The position numbers and the translations under genes were made by a program. Below are positions 52,539 to 60,586 of a stretch of DNA of 64,000 nt, piece after piece. Under the pieces are notes generated by a model. That model was not told the origin of the DNA. It was given only the letters and a program-made list of their open reading frames with translations, and did not search any database. The stretch spans positions 1 to 64,000 of the forward strand of contig NZ_CAMFHB010000031.1 of assembly GCF_945952055.1 (NCBI RefSeq). Direction: 5' to 3'. This DNA comes from an uncultured Alsobacter sp. Lineage in GTDB: Bacteria; Pseudomonadota; Alphaproteobacteria; Rhizobiales; Beijerinckiaceae. How positions within the stretch are numbered: the first letter of the stretch is position 1; the number at the start of each line of letters is the position of its first letter.

Positions 52539-53549
52539 CTACCCGCCGCAGACGAGGTCGCCTACGGCGCGGCGGAGCGAGACGATCCCCGTGTCGACGT
52601 GGCGCGTCGGATGCACCCGGTTGGTCAGCAGCGTCCAGGCGTGGCCTTCCTCGCGGTCGATCCACAGGCCGGTGCCCGTGAAGCCGGTGTGGCCGATGGT
52701 GCCCGACGAGGTCCTGTCGCCGCCGGACCAGCCCTCATAGGCCATCTCCCACCCCAGGGACCGGGTCGCGGTCTGGCGGCGAAAGAGCTCCTGGCGGGAC
52801 GACTGGCCGAGAATGCCCCCCGTCAGAAGGCCGCGCGCGAAGGAGAGCAGGGCGGCGGCATCGCCGAACAGCCCGGCGTGGCCGGAGGCGCCGCCAAGGG
52901 CATAGGCGTTCTCGTCGTGAACCTCGCCGCGCATCACCCGGCCGCGCCAGGTGCAGCGCTCCGTGGCGGCGCACCGCTCGGGATCGGGCCGGAAGGTGAA
53001 TCCCGCGGGCAGCGGCTGGTCGATCAGGGGCTGGCCGGTCAGCCGCTCGATGACGATGCCGAGCAGGATGAAGTTGATGTCGGAATAGACCGGCTGGCCG
53101 TGCCGCCACACCCGCTGCAGCACGAAGGCGCGAAGCGTCTGCGGATCCTGCCCGTAGGTGTAGAGTGGCTCCACCCCCGGCAGGTGTGTCTGGTGGGTGA
53201 GGCACTGGCGCAAGGTGAGCTTGCGCTCCGCGGCCCCGGCCACGTCGTACTGGCGCAGGTCCGGGATGGCGGAGGCCAGCGAATCGTCGAGGCCGATGCG
53301 GCCCTGCTCGACGAGGCGCAGGATCGCCGTCGTCGTGAACACGACCTTGGTGAGCGAGGCCAGGTCGAACACCGTGTCCGCCGCCAGCGGCACCATCGCC
53401 GGCTCGCGCTGGGCCAGCCCCGCGACGCGGAAGACGGTGGACCCGTCCGACCCGAGCAGTCCCAGCACCGCGCCGGGGATCCGTCCGCTGAGCACCGCGT
53501 CGCGCACGGGCGCGAAGGCGGCATCGGCGCGTCTGTCCAGTGAGCTCAT
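52539..53549 (-). CDS. Serine hydrolase, beta-lactamase class C fold (AmiE-like)
   Basis: A 336-residue penicillin-binding-like serine hydrolase. The active-site S-x-x-K is in DLASLTKVVF and the second motif Y-x-x is YSDINF. There is no signal peptide, so it is probably cytosolic, unlike secreted beta-lactamases. In Bacillus, a beta-lactamase-family protein of the mur operon (AmiE) cleaves the peptide from MurNAc; here the gene overlaps the importer ATPase (ATGA) and shares an operon with anmK. It is therefore a good candidate for the muropeptide amidase step. An esterase or D-aminopeptidase is an alternative. Confidence 0.82.
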   Translation of the reverse strand: MSSLDRRADAAFAPVRDAVLSGRIPGAVLGLLGSDGSTVFRVAGLAQREPAMVPLAADTVFDLASLTKVVFTTTAILRLVEQGRIGLDDSLASAIPDLRQYDVAGAAERKLTLRQCLTHQTHLPGVEPLYTYGQDPQTLRAFVLQRVWRHGQPVYSDINFILLGIVIERLTGQPLIDQPLPAGFTFRPDPERCAATERCTWRGRVMRGEVHDENAYALGGASGHAGLFGDAAALLSFARGLLTGGILGQSSRQELFRRQTATRSLGWEMAYEGWSGGDRTSSGTIGHTGFTGTGLWIDREEGHAWTLLTNRVHPTRHVDTGIVSLRRAVGDLVCGG

Positions 53550-54508
53550 CGGCGCTCCTCCGGCTCGTACAGGTGGCAGGCGGCGATCCGCTCGCCGTGA
53601 GGGGTGTCGCGCTGCATCAGGACCGGACGGTCGGTGCCGCAGCGGGGCATGGCATGGCGGCAGCGGCCATGGAAGGCGCAGCCGGGCGGCGGGGCCGCCG
53701 GATCCGGCAGGTCGCCCTCCAGGACGATGCGCTCGCGGGCGGCCTCGCCCGGCCGCCGCGGCACCGCCGACAGCAGGGCCTGAGTGTAGGGGTGGGTCGG
53801 ACGCTCGAAGATGTCGGCGGCCGGCCCGATCTCGACGATGCGGCCCAGATACATGACGGCGATGCGGTCGCTGACGTGCCGGATGACCGACAGGTCGTGG
53901 CTGATGAACAGCATCGACAGCGACAGCCGCGTGCGCAGGTCCGCGATGAGGTTGATGATCTGCGACTGGATCGAGACGTCGAGCGCGGAGACTGGTTCAT
54001 CCGCCACCAGGAGCCGCGGCGACAGCGCCAGGGCCCGGGCGATGGCGATGCGCTGGCGCTGCCCGCCGGAGAACTCGTGGGGATAGCGCCCGGCGGCCTC
54101 GGGCGGCAGGCCGACCATGGCCAGAAGCTCGGCCACGCGGTCGGGCCCGTCGGGTTCGCCGTGCACCGTGAGCGGCTCGCCCACCAGCGTGCGCACCGTG
54201 TGGCGCGGGTTCAGGGAGCCGAACGGGTCCTGGAAAACGATCTGCATGTCCCGCCGGCGCCTCTTCATGGCCCCGGGGGAGAGCGACACGAGGTCCTGGC
54301 CGTCGAACAACACCTGGCCCGCGGTCGGCTCCACGAGCCGCAGCACGGTCCGGCCCAGCGTGGTCTTACCGCAGCCCGACTCGCCCACGACCCCCAGCAC
54401 CTCGCCCTTGTGCAGGGTGAAGCTCACGTCCTCGAGCGCGTGCACGGTGCCGCCAGTGGCGGTGGCGAAGCGCTTGGTCAGGCCGCGGACGTCGAGGAGC
54501 GGGGTCAT
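53546..54508 (-). CDS. Peptide-type ABC transporter ATPase (DppF-like), murein cluster
   Basis: A 320-residue ATPase with Walker A GESGCGKTT, Q-loop FQDP, signature FSGGQRQR, Walker B LLVADEPVSALD and switch histidine ISHD. The C-terminal peptide-importer extension (HPYTQALLSAVP, GCAFHGRCRHAMPRC) is present. The gene overlaps both neighbours by ATGA. It probably pairs with the DppD-like subunit and the permeases encoded divergently. Confidence 0.93.
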   Translation of the reverse strand: MTPLLDVRGLTKRFATATGGTVHALEDVSFTLHKGEVLGVVGESGCGKTTLGRTVLRLVEPTAGQVLFDGQDLVSLSPGAMKRRRRDMQIVFQDPFGSLNPRHTVRTLVGEPLTVHGEPDGPDRVAELLAMVGLPPEAAGRYPHEFSGGQRQRIAIARALALSPRLLVADEPVSALDVSIQSQIINLIADLRTRLSLSMLFISHDLSVIRHVSDRIAVMYLGRIVEIGPAADIFERPTHPYTQALLSAVPRRPGEAARERIVLEGDLPDPAAPPPGCAFHGRCRHAMPRCGTDRPVLMQRDTPHGERIAACHLYEPEERR

Positions 54509-55455
54509 GCGGCCGGGTTCCAGCAGGCGGCGCGGTGGCGGTCGGCGCCGGTGAGCGGGGGGCGTTGCGCACAGGCCTCGACGGGCGCAGCGCAGCGGGG
54601 CGCGAAGGCGCAGCCGGTGCCGCGCTTGCCCGGCGGGGGCACCATGCCGCCGATGGAAGGAAGCCTGGCGCCCGGCGGGTTCATGGCCGGCATCGTGTCC
54701 AGGAGCGCGCGGGTGTAGTGGTGGCGCGGCGCCGCGAACAGGTCACCCACCGGCGCCTCTTCCACGATCCGGCCCGCATACATCACCGCGGCGCGGTCGC
54801 AGACCTCCGACACCACGCCGAGATCGTGGGTGATGAGGAGGCAGGCCATGCCGAGGTCGCGCCGGAGTCGGTCGATGAGGCCCAGGATCTGGGCCTGGAC
54901 CGTCACGTCGAGAGCGGTCGTGGGCTCGTCGGCGATGAGCAGCCGGGGTTCGCAGGCGAGCGCCATGGCGATCATGACGCGCTGGCGCTGGCCGCCGGAC
55001 ATCTGGTGCGGGTAGCGGCCGAGCTGGTCCCGGGGGGAGGGCAGACCGACGCGGCCGAGCAGCTCCGTAGCCCGGTCCAGCGCCGCCGCGTGGTCGAGGC
55101 CGCGGTGGATCTCGAGCACCTCGGCGACCTGGTCGCCCACCGTGAACACCGGGTTCAGGGCCGTCATGGGCTCCTGGAAGATCATCGCCACCCGATCGCC
55201 GCGCAGCGTGCGCAGCGGGGCGTCGCGCAGCGACAGGACGTCCGTGCCGTCGATGGCGATGCGGCCGGCCGAGATCCGCACAGGGGGCGGCAGGAGGCGC
55301 ATGATGGACAGCGCCGTCACGCTCTTGCCGCAGCCGGATTCGCCCACCAGGCCGACCATCTCGCCAGCGCCGATCGACAGCGAGACGTCCTCGGCCAGCA
55401 CCCGGTCGCCGACCGCGATCGACAGGTTCTCGATGGAGAGGACCGGCGCCGTCAC
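54505..55455 (-). CDS. Peptide-type ABC transporter ATPase (DppD-like), murein cluster
   Basis: A 316-residue ATPase with Walker [11 protein letters not shown]-loop FQEP, signature MSGGQRQR, Walker [13 protein letters not shown] and switch histidine ITHD, plus the cysteine-rich C-terminal extension ([15 protein letters not shown]). The GTG start at 55455 overlaps the anmK stop (GTGA), tying transporter and kinase expression together. Confidence 0.92.
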   Translation of the reverse strand: MTAPVLSIENLSIAVGDRVLAEDVSLSIGAGEMVGLVGESGCGKSVTALSIMRLLPPPVRISAGRIAIDGTDVLSLRDAPLRTLRGDRVAMIFQEPMTALNPVFTVGDQVAEVLEIHRGLDHAAALDRATELLGRVGLPSPRDQLGRYPHQMSGGQRQRVMIAMALACEPRLLIADEPTTALDVTVQAQILGLIDRLRRDLGMACLLITHDLGVVSEVCDRAAVMYAGRIVEEAPVGDLFAAPRHHYTRALLDTMPAMNPPGARLPSIGGMVPPPGKRGTGCAFAPRCAAPVEACAQRPPLTGADRHRAACWNPAA

Positions 55456-56549
55456 GCGGCCTTCCACAATTCGCCGCCCGTCATGGGGTGCGGCACGCCC
55501 GTGGTCGTCGGCAGGCTCAGGGGCAGCCCCCGCAGCGAGCGCAGCGCGAGGTAGCCGAAGCATTGCGCCTCGATGAAGTCGCCGTTCCAGCCGACGGCCT
55601 CGACCGGGTCCACCGGCACGCCCAGGGCGGCGGCAAGCGAGCGCATGAAGTGGCCGTTGAGGCGCCCGCCGCCCGTCACCAGCCAGCGCAGCGGCTGGCG
55701 CGGGACGTGGCGCAGGGCCCCCACCGCGGACGCGACGGTGAAGGCCGCCAGGGTCGCGGCGCCGTCGGCGTCGGGCATGCCGTCCACGGCCTTGGCCCAG
55801 GCATGGAAGTCGTTGCGGTCCAGCGACTTCGGCGCGGGACGGTCGAAATAGGGGTGCTCCATCAGCCGCGCCACCAGCGCCTGGTCGGGGTGGCCGGAGG
55901 CCGCGAGCCGTCCGTCCGCGTCATAGCGCTGGCCGAGGCGCTTCAGCACGAAGTCGTCGAGCAGGGCCGAGGCGGGACCCGTGTCGAAGGCGATCACGGT
56001 GTCGCCGTCGATGTAGGTGACGTTGCCGACGCCGCCGAGGTTCAGCACCATCACGGGCTGGGGCAGGCTGCTCGCCAGCGCGCGATGGTACAGCGGCGCG
56101 AAGGGGGCGCCCTCGCCGCCGGCCGCCACGTCCGCGTGGCGGAAGCGATTCACCACGTCGAGCCCCAGCGCCGCCGCGACCCGGGGGCCGAGGCCGAGCT
56201 GGCGCGTGAACCGGCGCTCGGGCCGGTGCCAGACCGTCTGTCCGTGCAGGCCCACGATCTTGATGGCCGAGCGGTCGATGCCGAAGTCGCGGATGAAGGA
56301 TTCGATGGCGCCCGCATGGGCGTCGCTCACCTGCGCCTCGAGGTCCGTCAGCGGGTCGCTCTCGGCGCGGACGGGGTCGGCCAGGAAATCCAGCAGCAGG
56401 CGGCGCAGCGGGGCAGGGTAGTCGTAGGTGCGGCCGGGGCCCGGCTCGACCTTGGCATCGCCGTCGGACCGGACCATCGACACGTCGATGCCGTCCATCG
56501 AGGTGCCGCTGATCGCTCCGATGGCGGTGGAAAGCGGCACTTCTGACAT
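55452..56549 (-). CDS. anmK: Anhydro-N-acetylmuramic acid kinase
   Basis: A 365-residue ASKHA kinase that opens the 1,6-anhydro ring of anhydroMurNAc and phosphorylates it to MurNAc-6-phosphate, the substrate of MurQ. Characteristic segments are GAISGTSMDGIDV, VGLHGQTVWHRP, NRFRHADVAAGGEGAPFAP, LNLGGVGNVTY, AFDTGPASALLDDF and the C-terminal VTGGGRLNGHFM. GGAGG lies 6 bases before the ATG. First gene of its operon, divergent from a binding-protein gene across an 87-base region with an operator-like palindrome. Confidence 0.95.
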   Translation of the reverse strand: MSEVPLSTAIGAISGTSMDGIDVSMVRSDGDAKVEPGPGRTYDYPAPLRRLLLDFLADPVRAESDPLTDLEAQVSDAHAGAIESFIRDFGIDRSAIKIVGLHGQTVWHRPERRFTRQLGLGPRVAAALGLDVVNRFRHADVAAGGEGAPFAPLYHRALASSLPQPVMVLNLGGVGNVTYIDGDTVIAFDTGPASALLDDFVLKRLGQRYDADGRLAASGHPDQALVARLMEHPYFDRPAPKSLDRNDFHAWAKAVDGMPDADGAATLAAFTVASAVGALRHVPRQPLRWLVTGGGRLNGHFMRSLAAALGVPVDPVEAVGWNGDFIEAQCFGYLALRSLRGLPLSLPTTTGVPHPMTGGELWKAA

Positions 56550-56579
56550 GGCATCCTCCCGGGGCGACGGCTTGCAATT

Positions 56580-56590
56580 GGTATTATACC
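56580..56590. promoter_or_regulatory. GGTATTATACC operator-like palindrome A
   Basis: GGTAT-T-ATACC is symmetric around one base and sits between anmK and the binding-protein gene. A further inverted half-site AATACC is at 56606-56611. On the minus strand the core reads TATAAT, a perfect -10 hexamer, so binding would block anmK transcription. GntR regulators of the NagR/DasR class bind similar sites (for example ACTGGTCTAGACCACT). Confidence 0.62.
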
Positions 56591-56636
56591 GGCATAGCCT
56601 TCCCCAATACCAGACACAAATCAGGGGAGAACCGGA

Positions 56637-58136
56637 ATGGCTCGCACCACGCTTCGCTCGATGCTCTTGGCCGGAGCCGTGGCGCTCGCGGCATTTCCCG
56701 CCGCGGCCCAGACCCTCGAGGTGGCCATCGACGGTTCGCCGGCGGGCCTCGACCCGCACATCATCACGGCCTTCACGTCCTTCATGGTCGTCAACCGGAC
56801 GATCTACGAGGGCCTGACTTCGGTGGACAAGGACCTGCGCCTGCAGCCGGGCATCGCCGAATCCTGGACGGTCGCCCCCGACGGGAAGACCTACACCTTC
56901 AAGATCCGCTCCGGCGCGACCTTCCACAACGGCGCCCCGGTGGAGGCCGCCGACGTCGTGGCCTCGCTGAAGCGCGTACTGGGCAAGGACATCGCTTCGC
57001 CGCTGGCGAGCCGCCTGGCCGCCGTCGACACCATCACGGCGTCGGGCAGCACGGTCGAGCTGAAGCTCAAGGAGCCGTCCGCTCCGCTCCTCACCTCGCT
57101 CGCCACCATCGCCATCGTTCCGCGCACCTTCGAGACCGACAAGGACGGCCTGCAGAAGCAGCCGGTCGGAACGGGGCCGTTCAAGTTCAAGGAATGGCAG
57201 CCCAACGGCTTCATCGCGCTCACCAAGCACGACGGCTACTGGCAGAAGGGCCTGCCCAAGCTCGACGGCGTGAAGTTCAACATCGTGCCGGAATCGGCGA
57301 CCCGCCAGGTCGGCATCTCCAGCGGCCAGTACGCCATGCTGCCCAACATCGACGCGGCGACGGCCCTGCAGCTGAAGGGCAAGCCGGGCGTCAAGCTCGC
57401 CGAGACGCTGGAGCTCGCCTACACGCTGGTCGGCCTCAACGTGTCGAAGCCGCCCTTCGACAACGCCAAGGTGCGCGAGGCGGTGAACTACGCCGTGAAC
57501 CGCGACGAGATCGTCGCCGCCGCGCTGTTCGGCGCGGGCGTGCCCGGCGGTCCGCTGTCGCCGGCCCTGAAGGACTGGGCCGTCGATGTGAAGGACTTCC
57601 CCTGCTACAAGTACGACCCGGCCAAGGCGCAGGCGCTCCTGAAGGAATCCGGCGTCGCCCAGCCGATCACGGTCAGCATGTCGGTCCTGCCGCGCCAGGA
57701 CATCAAGGACATCGCCCAGGTCGTGCAGCAGCAGCTCGGCAAGGTCGGCATCAAGGTCGAGCTGAAGACGCCGGAGCTCGGCCAGTTCATCCAGGACTGG
57801 CGCAACTCCAACTTCGACATGTTCGCCTCGACCAATGCCGGCAGCCCGGATCCGGATGACTATTTCTACCGGACCTTCCGCACCGGCGGCTCGACCAACG
57901 TGTTCAAGTACTCGAACGCGGAGATCGACGGGCTGCTCGACAAGGGCCGCGCCACCACCGACACCGCCGCCCGCAAGGCCGACTACGCCACGGTGCAGAA
58001 GACGCTCGCCTGCCAGGGGCCGATCGTGCACCTGACCTACGGCCAGCTCTTCACCGCCATGCGGCAGAACGTGACCGGCTTCGAGATCGTGGCCAACCGC
58101 TCGCTGTCCTACCTCGCCGACACTTCGGCGAAGTGA
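56637..58136 (+). CDS. ABC transporter substrate-binding protein, peptide/muropeptide type
   Basis: A 499-residue family 5 receptor with a signal peptide (MARTTLRSMLLAGAVALAAFPAAAQ). The mature part shows LEVAIDGSPAGLDPHIITAFTSF, ESWTVAPDGKTYTFKIRSGATFHNG and VREAVNYAVNRDEI, typical of DppA/OppA-like receptors. GGGGAG lies upstream. Its operon and the divergent one hold AnmK and MurQ, so anhydromuropeptides or MurNAc-peptides are the best ligand guess. A 88-base repeat follows before the permeases. Confidence 0.92.
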   Translation: MARTTLRSMLLAGAVALAAFPAAAQTLEVAIDGSPAGLDPHIITAFTSFMVVNRTIYEGLTSVDKDLRLQPGIAESWTVAPDGKTYTFKIRSGATFHNGAPVEAADVVASLKRVLGKDIASPLASRLAAVDTITASGSTVELKLKEPSAPLLTSLATIAIVPRTFETDKDGLQKQPVGTGPFKFKEWQPNGFIALTKHDGYWQKGLPKLDGVKFNIVPESATRQVGISSGQYAMLPNIDAATALQLKGKPGVKLAETLELAYTLVGLNVSKPPFDNAKVREAVNYAVNRDEIVAAALFGAGVPGGPLSPALKDWAVDVKDFPCYKYDPAKAQALLKESGVAQPITVSMSVLPRQDIKDIAQVVQQQLGKVGIKVELKTPELGQFIQDWRNSNFDMFASTNAGSPDPDDYFYRTFRTGGSTNVFKYSNAEIDGLLDKGRATTDTAARKADYATVQKTLACQGPIVHLTYGQLFTAMRQNVTGFEIVANRSLSYLADTSAK

Positions 58137-58192
58137 GGCGACGGGCGCGTTCTGGATGCAGCGCAGGCTCCGTGCCTGTGCCTAAATTCCCA

Positions 58193-58280
58193 CGTCATGC
58201 CCGGGCTTGGCCCGGGCATCCACGACTTTGCCGGGGCCGTCCTGAAGTCGTGGATGGCCGGGCCAGGCCCGGCCATGACG
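58193..58280. repeat. Palindromic repeat, copy 3 (complete)
   Basis: Two 36-base arms pair with only three mismatches (left arm CGTCATGCCC...CACGACTT, right arm AAGTCGTGG...CATGACG). Each arm also folds alone: TGCCCGGGC around TTG, and TGGCCGGGC around CAG. This is the most complete copy. It lies 57 bases after the binding-protein stop and 85 bases before the permease start, inside the operon. Confidence 0.88.
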
Positions 58281-58365
58281 GCGTAGAGTTGCGGGCCAGC
58301 CCGAGCTGTCCCAAGAGGGTCCGTCGCTTGAGCACACACCAAGCCTGCCGACCGGAGATGTCCGA

Positions 58366-59319
58366 GTGACCATCCGACGCCTCCTCATGGCGCGGCTTCT
58401 TGATCTCGTGGTCGTGCTGTTCTGCGTCAGCGTGATCGTGTTCTTCATGATCCGGCTCATCCCCGGCGACGCCGTGGCGATCATGCTGGGCGCCAACACC
58501 GAGGTGACCCCCGAGCGGATCGCGGACCTGCGCCACCGCATCGGGCTCGATCTGCCGATCCCCGTGCAATATGCCGGCTGGGTCGCCAAGGCGCTGACGG
58601 GCGATCTCGGCACGTCGCTGTGGACGGGCCGGCCGGTCGTCCAGGAGATCGGCCTGCACGTGTGGCCGACGCTGCAGCTCACCGTGCTGGCGCTCGTCAT
58701 CGGCGCCGGGCTCGCCGTGCCGACGGGCGTCCTGATGGCGCGGCTGCGCGGGCGCTTCGCCGACGGCGCGATGCGGGTGGTGACCGTGGCGGGGCTGACG
58801 ATTCCGTCCTTCTGGCTCGGCATTGTGATGATCCTGGCGCTCGCCACCTGGGCGCCGACGCTGCAGGCCCTGGGCTACGTGCCGTTCTTCGACGATCCGC
58901 TGGGCAACGTCACGCGGCTGCTGCTGCCCGCCTTCGCGCTCGGGCTGCCGATCCTGGCCAACCTGTCGCGCCTCGTGCGCTCGGCCATGCTCGACGCGCT
59001 CGGGCAGGACTACATCCGCACGGCGCGGGCCAAGGGCGCCAGCGAGCGCTCGGTGCTCTACCGCCACGCGCTGCGCAACGCACTGATCCCCTTCGTGACC
59101 TCGGTCGGCATCATGACCGGCTACCTGCTGGGCGGCGCCATCGTCGTGGAGCAGGTGTTCGCCATCCCCGGGCTCGGGCGCCTCATTCTCGGCGCCATCG
59201 CGGAGCGCAACTACCCGCTGCTCCAGGCCACCATCCTCGTGGTCACGTCCGGCTTCGTCGTCGTGAACTTCGCCGTGGATCTCCTCTACCTCGCCATCGA
59301 CCCCCGGGTGCGGGCATGA
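58366..59319 (+). CDS. Peptide-type ABC transporter permease (DppB-like), murein cluster
   Basis: A 317-residue permease with the DppB layout: N-terminal helix (LLDLVVVLFCVSVIVFFMIRLIPGD), periplasmic loop, then five helices and the EAA loop ARAKGASERSVLYRHALRNALIP. It starts at GTG with GGAG 8 bases upstream. It overlaps the DppC-like gene by four bases. Confidence 0.93.
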   Translation: MTIRRLLMARLLDLVVVLFCVSVIVFFMIRLIPGDAVAIMLGANTEVTPERIADLRHRIGLDLPIPVQYAGWVAKALTGDLGTSLWTGRPVVQEIGLHVWPTLQLTVLALVIGAGLAVPTGVLMARLRGRFADGAMRVVTVAGLTIPSFWLGIVMILALATWAPTLQALGYVPFFDDPLGNVTRLLLPAFALGLPILANLSRLVRSAMLDALGQDYIRTARAKGASERSVLYRHALRNALIPFVTSVGIMTGYLLGGAIVVEQVFAIPGLGRLILGAIAERNYPLLQATILVVTSGFVVVNFAVDLLYLAIDPRVRA

Positions 59320-60140
59320 AGGCGTTCATGCGGCACCGCCTGCTGGCCTTCGCCACGCTCTTCGTGGCGGCGCAGGGGCTGCTCGCGGTCTTCGCGGCCT
59401 GGGTGTCGCCCTACGACCCGCTGCAGCAGAACGTGCTCGCCCGCCTGAAGGGCCCCAGCGCCGACCACTGGCTCGGCACCGACCAGTTCGGCCGGGACGT
59501 GCTGTCGCGCATCATCCACGGCTGCCAGGCCTCGCTCGCGGTGTCGGTCGGCGCCGTGCTGGCGGCGCTCGTGCTCGGGGGAACGCTGGGCCTCTTCGCC
59601 GCCTATTACCGGGGCTGGACGGATCGCCTCGTGATGCGGGCCATGGACGTGCTCTTCGCCTTCCCGGTGCTGCTGCTGGCCATCGGCATCGTCGCGGTGC
59701 TGGGCCCGCGCTCCTCCAGCGCGGCCATCGCCATCGCGATCGTCTATGTGCCGATCTTCGCGCGCCTCCTGCGCGGGCCCGCGCTCGTGATCTGCGAAAG
59801 CGACTACGTGGCCGGCGCCCGGGCGATCGGGGCGGGCGACGCGCGCATCATCTTCCTGCACATCCTGCCCAACCTCGCCAGCGTCGTGCTCGTCCAGACG
59901 AGCCTCCTGCTGTCCGCCGCCATCCTGGTCGAGGCCTCGCTGTCCTTCCTGGGCCTGGGCACCCAGCCGCCGACCCCCTCGCTCGGCCTGATGCTGTCGG
60001 AGGGCCGCAACTTCCTGATGCTGTCGCCCTGGAGCGCCATCTTCTCCGGACTGGCCATCCTGTTCCTCGCCTTCGGGTTGAACCTGCTCGGGGACGCTCT
60101 GCGCGACACGCTGGATCCGCGCCTGAGGGGCACGTCATGA
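59316..60140 (+). CDS. Peptide-type ABC transporter permease (DppC-like), murein cluster
   Basis: A 274-residue DppC-type permease: first helix, LGTDQFGRDVLSRIIHG loop, further helices and an EAA loop (ARAIGAGDARIIFLHILPN). Both ends overlap the neighbouring genes by ATGA. With the DppB-like subunit, the two divergently encoded ATPases and the receptor it completes one importer split across two operons. Confidence 0.93.
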   Translation: MKAFMRHRLLAFATLFVAAQGLLAVFAAWVSPYDPLQQNVLARLKGPSADHWLGTDQFGRDVLSRIIHGCQASLAVSVGAVLAALVLGGTLGLFAAYYRGWTDRLVMRAMDVLFAFPVLLLAIGIVAVLGPRSSSAAIAIAIVYVPIFARLLRGPALVICESDYVAGARAIGAGDARIIFLHILPNLASVVLVQTSLLLSAAILVEASLSFLGLGTQPPTPSLGLMLSEGRNFLMLSPWSAIFSGLAILFLAFGLNLLGDALRDTLDPRLRGTS

Positions 60141-60574
60141 TCGTGCGGCCGGCCCGCGAGGAGGACATTCCGGCCTTGTCGGCGGTGGCTGCCGCCGCCT
60201 ACCGCAAGGGGTTCGCCGGCATCCTCGAGCCGCTCACCATCGTGGCGTTCGACGGCCCGTTCTTCGCCCGCCGCTTCGCCGAGCAGCTTCCGGCGCTCAA
60301 GGTCGCGGAGGCGGAAGGCGGCGTCGTCGGGTTCTCCAAGACCACGGGCGAGCATCTCGACATGCTGTTCGTGGTGCCGAGCCGGCACGGATCGGGGGCC
60401 GGCAGCACGCTGCTGGCCGAGGCCGAGGGGCGGGGCGTGCGGACGCTGGAGTGCTTCCGCGACAACGAGCCCGCGCGGCGCTTCTACGAGCGGCGCGGCT
60501 GGCGGCTCCTGCGCAGCTACGAGCGGGAGTTCGCCGGCAAGGTGAGGGCCTTCGTCTTCTACGGCAAGGACTGA
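60137..60574 (+). CDS. GNAT family acetyltransferase
   Basis: A 145-residue GNAT domain, transferring an acetyl group from acetyl-CoA. Motif A appears as LDMLFVVPSRHGSGAGSTLLAEA, the coenzyme-A pyrophosphate loop, followed by ECFRDNEPARRFYERRGWRL. Its substrate is unknown. The ATGA overlap with the permease and its place before murA suggest an amino sugar, a muropeptide amino group, or an imported antibiotic-like analogue. Confidence 0.85.
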   Translation: MIVRPAREEDIPALSAVAAAAYRKGFAGILEPLTIVAFDGPFFARRFAEQLPALKVAEAEGGVVGFSKTTGEHLDMLFVVPSRHGSGAGSTLLAEAEGRGVRTLECFRDNEPARRFYERRGWRLLRSYEREFAGKVRAFVFYGKD

Positions 60575-60586
60575 CGGGAGCGCGGC

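Noticed and set aside
52539-53549. Antibiotic-resistance beta-lactamase
   Set aside because: The fold motifs occur but there is no export signal, and the operon is murein-recycling; a resistance role is not supported.
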